13,937 nucleotides of DNA from Syntrophaceae bacterium UBA2192. GTDB lineage: Bacteria > Desulfobacterota > Syntrophia > Syntrophales > UBA2192. The translations under genes and the position numbers were made by a program. The stretch lies in assembly GCA_002327315.1 (NCBI GenBank), contig DCVI01000049.1:1-13937 (forward strand), read 5' to 3'. Position 1 is the stretch's first letter, and every line of letters starts with the position of its first letter. The notes beneath the pieces were generated by a model. It searched no databases, was not told where the DNA came from, and saw nothing but the letters and a program-made list of their open reading frames with translations. Shown here in pieces: positions 12,763-13,937 of this stretch.

Positions 12763-13737
12763 ATGAAAAAGTTCAATGTCTATGTCACCCGGCTCATTCC
12801 CGTGGAGGGCTTGACCCTGCTGAGGGAAACCTGCAACGTGGAGATCAACCCCGAGGACCGCCCCCTCTCCCGGGAGGAACTGCTGAAGAACGTGAAAGGC
12901 CGGGACGGCGTGATTTCCCTCCTCACCGACCGCATCGACGGCGAGGTCATGGACACGGCGAAAGGGATCAGGGGGTTTGCCAACTACGCCGTGGGATTCG
13001 ACAACCTCGACGTGAAGGCCGCCACGGCCCGCAAGCTCCCCCTGTCGAACACTCCCGGCGTGCTCACGCTTGCCACGGCGGAGATGGCATGGACGCTTCT
13101 TTTCGCCGTCGCCCGGCACCTCATCGAGTCGGAGAAGATCATGCGCTCGGGCACCTGGCCCGGCTGGGGGCCCATGCAATTCATCGGTGGCGACGTGACG
13201 GGAAAGACCCTCGGTATCGTCGGGGCGGGACGGATCGGGACGGCCATGGCCCTCATGTCCAAGGGGTTTGCCATGAAGGTCCTCTACACCGACGAAGTTG
13301 CCAATACGGTCCTCGAGAAGGAGTTGGGGGCAAAAAAGGTCTCTTTCGAGGAGTTGCTGAGGGAATCGGACTTTGTGAGCGTCCATGTCCCCCTCATGCC
13401 GTCGACGCGGCACCTGTTCAATGCGAAGGTCTTCGCGATGATGAAGCCTTCGGCCTATCTCATCAACACGGCCCGCGGACCTGTCATCAACGAGGCCGAG
13501 CTGGTGGAGGCGCTCCGTAAAAACGTCATCGCCGGGGCCGCCCTCGACGTCTACGAGTTCGAGCCGAAAATGGTTGCCGGGCTTGCCGAGCTTGCCAATG
13601 TCGTCATCGCCCCTCACACCGCCTCGGCGACAAAATCTTCCCGCGCGGGCATGTCCGTCAAGGCCGCGAAGAACCTGCTGGCCATGCTCAAGGGTGAAAG
13701 ACCCCCCGACTGCCTCAACCCGGAAATCTACGAATGA
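12763..13737 (+). CDS. D-isomer-specific 2-hydroxyacid dehydrogenase, glyoxylate/hydroxypyruvate reductase type
   Basis: The 324-aa cytosolic enzyme is full length. The substrate-binding segment FANYAVGFDNLDV is at 72-84, and SNTPGVLTLATAEMAWTLL at 95-113 is typical of the GyaR/GRHPR branch. The NAD fold motif GIVGAGRIG is at 151-159, and Asp177 at the end of the next strand favours NAD over NADP. Catalytic residues appear as Arg238 (NTARGP), Glu267 (before Pro268 in YEFEP) and His285 (APHTAS). The likely reaction is glyoxylate to glycolate or hydroxypyruvate to D-glycerate, the latter supplying the glycerate kinase at 7507. AAGGAGGG lies about 6 nt before ATG 12763. It is 229 nt from the TIM-barrel gene, separated by the octamer repeat element, so it may have its own promoter or sit at the end of the operon. 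It is followed by a strong terminator. Confidence 0.92.
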   Translation: MKKFNVYVTRLIPVEGLTLLRETCNVEINPEDRPLSREELLKNVKGRDGVISLLTDRIDGEVMDTAKGIRGFANYAVGFDNLDVKAATARKLPLSNTPGVLTLATAEMAWTLLFAVARHLIESEKIMRSGTWPGWGPMQFIGGDVTGKTLGIVGAGRIGTAMALMSKGFAMKVLYTDEVANTVLEKELGAKKVSFEELLRESDFVSVHVPLMPSTRHLFNAKVFAMMKPSAYLINTARGPVINEAELVEALRKNVIAGAALDVYEFEPKMVAGLAELANVVIAPHTASATKSSRAGMSVKAAKNLLAMLKGERPPDCLNPEIYE

Positions 13738-13756
13738 CAGCCTTGCGTAAATAGAT

Positions 13757-13794
13757 AAAGGAAAGGGCCTCCACGTTCGGAGGCCCTTTCCTTT
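13757..13794 (+). terminator. Strong terminator hairpin after the dehydrogenase gene
   Basis: A perfect 16-bp stem (13757-13772 against 13779-13794) closes a 6-nt loop ACGTTC. The base of the stem is A/T-rich on the outer side (AAAGGAAA / TTTCCTTT) and G/C-rich inside. There is no long T-run after the stem, but its outer T-rich arm serves. It starts 20 nt past the TGA at 13737. Confidence 0.88.
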
Positions 13795-13801
13795 CATCCA
13801 G

Positions 13802-13829
13802 TCACCGGTCACTGATCACCGGTCACTTC
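13802..13829 (+). repeat. Heptamer array TCACYRR
   Basis: Four adjoining heptamers TCACCGG, TCACTGA, TCACCGG and TCACTTC follow the terminator directly. Alternating units suggest a 14-nt higher-order repeat. Confidence 0.6.
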
Positions 13830-13937
13830 TTCAAAGAGGGAATTGCTCCCTCCCCTTCCTTCTTATCTTATCTGTCCCTTTCTGCTTCGCTGTTGATTAA
13901 CTGTTCTTTTGCCTAGTGGCTTGTGGCTGTTTTGCCT
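13830..13937. other. AT-richer non-coding tail with no recognisable gene
   Basis: This stretch is pyrimidine-rich and clearly lower in GC than the coding parts. No start codon with a ribosome-binding site or family-like frame is visible. A short word repeat (AGTGGCT, TGTGGCT) lies at 13915-13928. The next gene is outside the window. Confidence 0.5.

Noticed and set aside
12595..13812. A 405-codon minus-strand frame across the D-2-hydroxyacid dehydrogenase
   Set aside because: It runs through the terminator hairpin and the octamer repeat and shows no protein family pattern.
13802..13829. CRISPR array
   Set aside because: The units are 7 nt with no spacers and no cas genes; the same holds for the other word repeats.

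Overview
The window reads as a gene-dense, high-GC, bacterial chromosomal segment with strong Shine-Dalgarno sites, tightly packed operons and no RNA genes, transposases or CRISPR. The gene mix (a TctC/Bug-type binding protein, a DUF2845 exported protein, an FCD-type GntR regulator and split transketolase) suggests a Proteobacteria/Desulfobacterota-type organism, possibly an anaerobic deltaproteobacterium. That placement is an inference, not a measurement.

Layout. 1-519 is the 3' part of a tctC-like gene. 623-1510 is a GarR-like beta-hydroxyacid dehydrogenase on the plus strand. 1570-3032 is a two-gene minus-strand operon: a second beta-hydroxyacid dehydrogenase, then a nitroreductase joined by an ATGA overlap. 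A sigma70-like promoter and a possible 18-codon leader ORF precede it. 3272-3631 is a small secreted DUF2845 protein. 3802-8811 is a plus-strand run: sodium:solute symporter, PIG-L/LmbE deacetylase, MetX-like alpha/beta hydrolase and class-II (MOFRL) glycerate 2-kinase. 8993-12533 is a second run: FCD-GntR regulator, transketolase N half, transketolase C half and a sugar isomerase/epimerase-type TIM barrel. 12763-13737 is a D-2-hydroxyacid dehydrogenase (glyoxylate/hydroxypyruvate reductase type), closed by a very strong hairpin terminator.

How the genes may work together (inference). Two uptake systems bring in carboxylated or sugar-like solutes. A deacetylase and an alpha/beta hydrolase could unmask them. 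The TIM barrel plus split transketolase could isomerise a sugar and cut it at C2-C3. Two or three reductases could convert tartronate semialdehyde, hydroxypyruvate or a similar product to glycerate, which the glycerate kinase sends to 2-phosphoglycerate. No sugar kinase or obvious substrate-defining enzyme is present, so the substrate is unknown.

The most unusual non-coding feature is a set of degenerate short-word repeats. Two roughly 100-nt elements (3641-3741 and 12592-12684) consist of about four AAGNNNRG octamers facing about four complementary octamers across a spacer, and individual words are shared but reordered between copies. Short heptamer arrays occur at 5544-5585 (inside the symporter 3' end), 8813-8838, 8876-8896 and 13802-13829.
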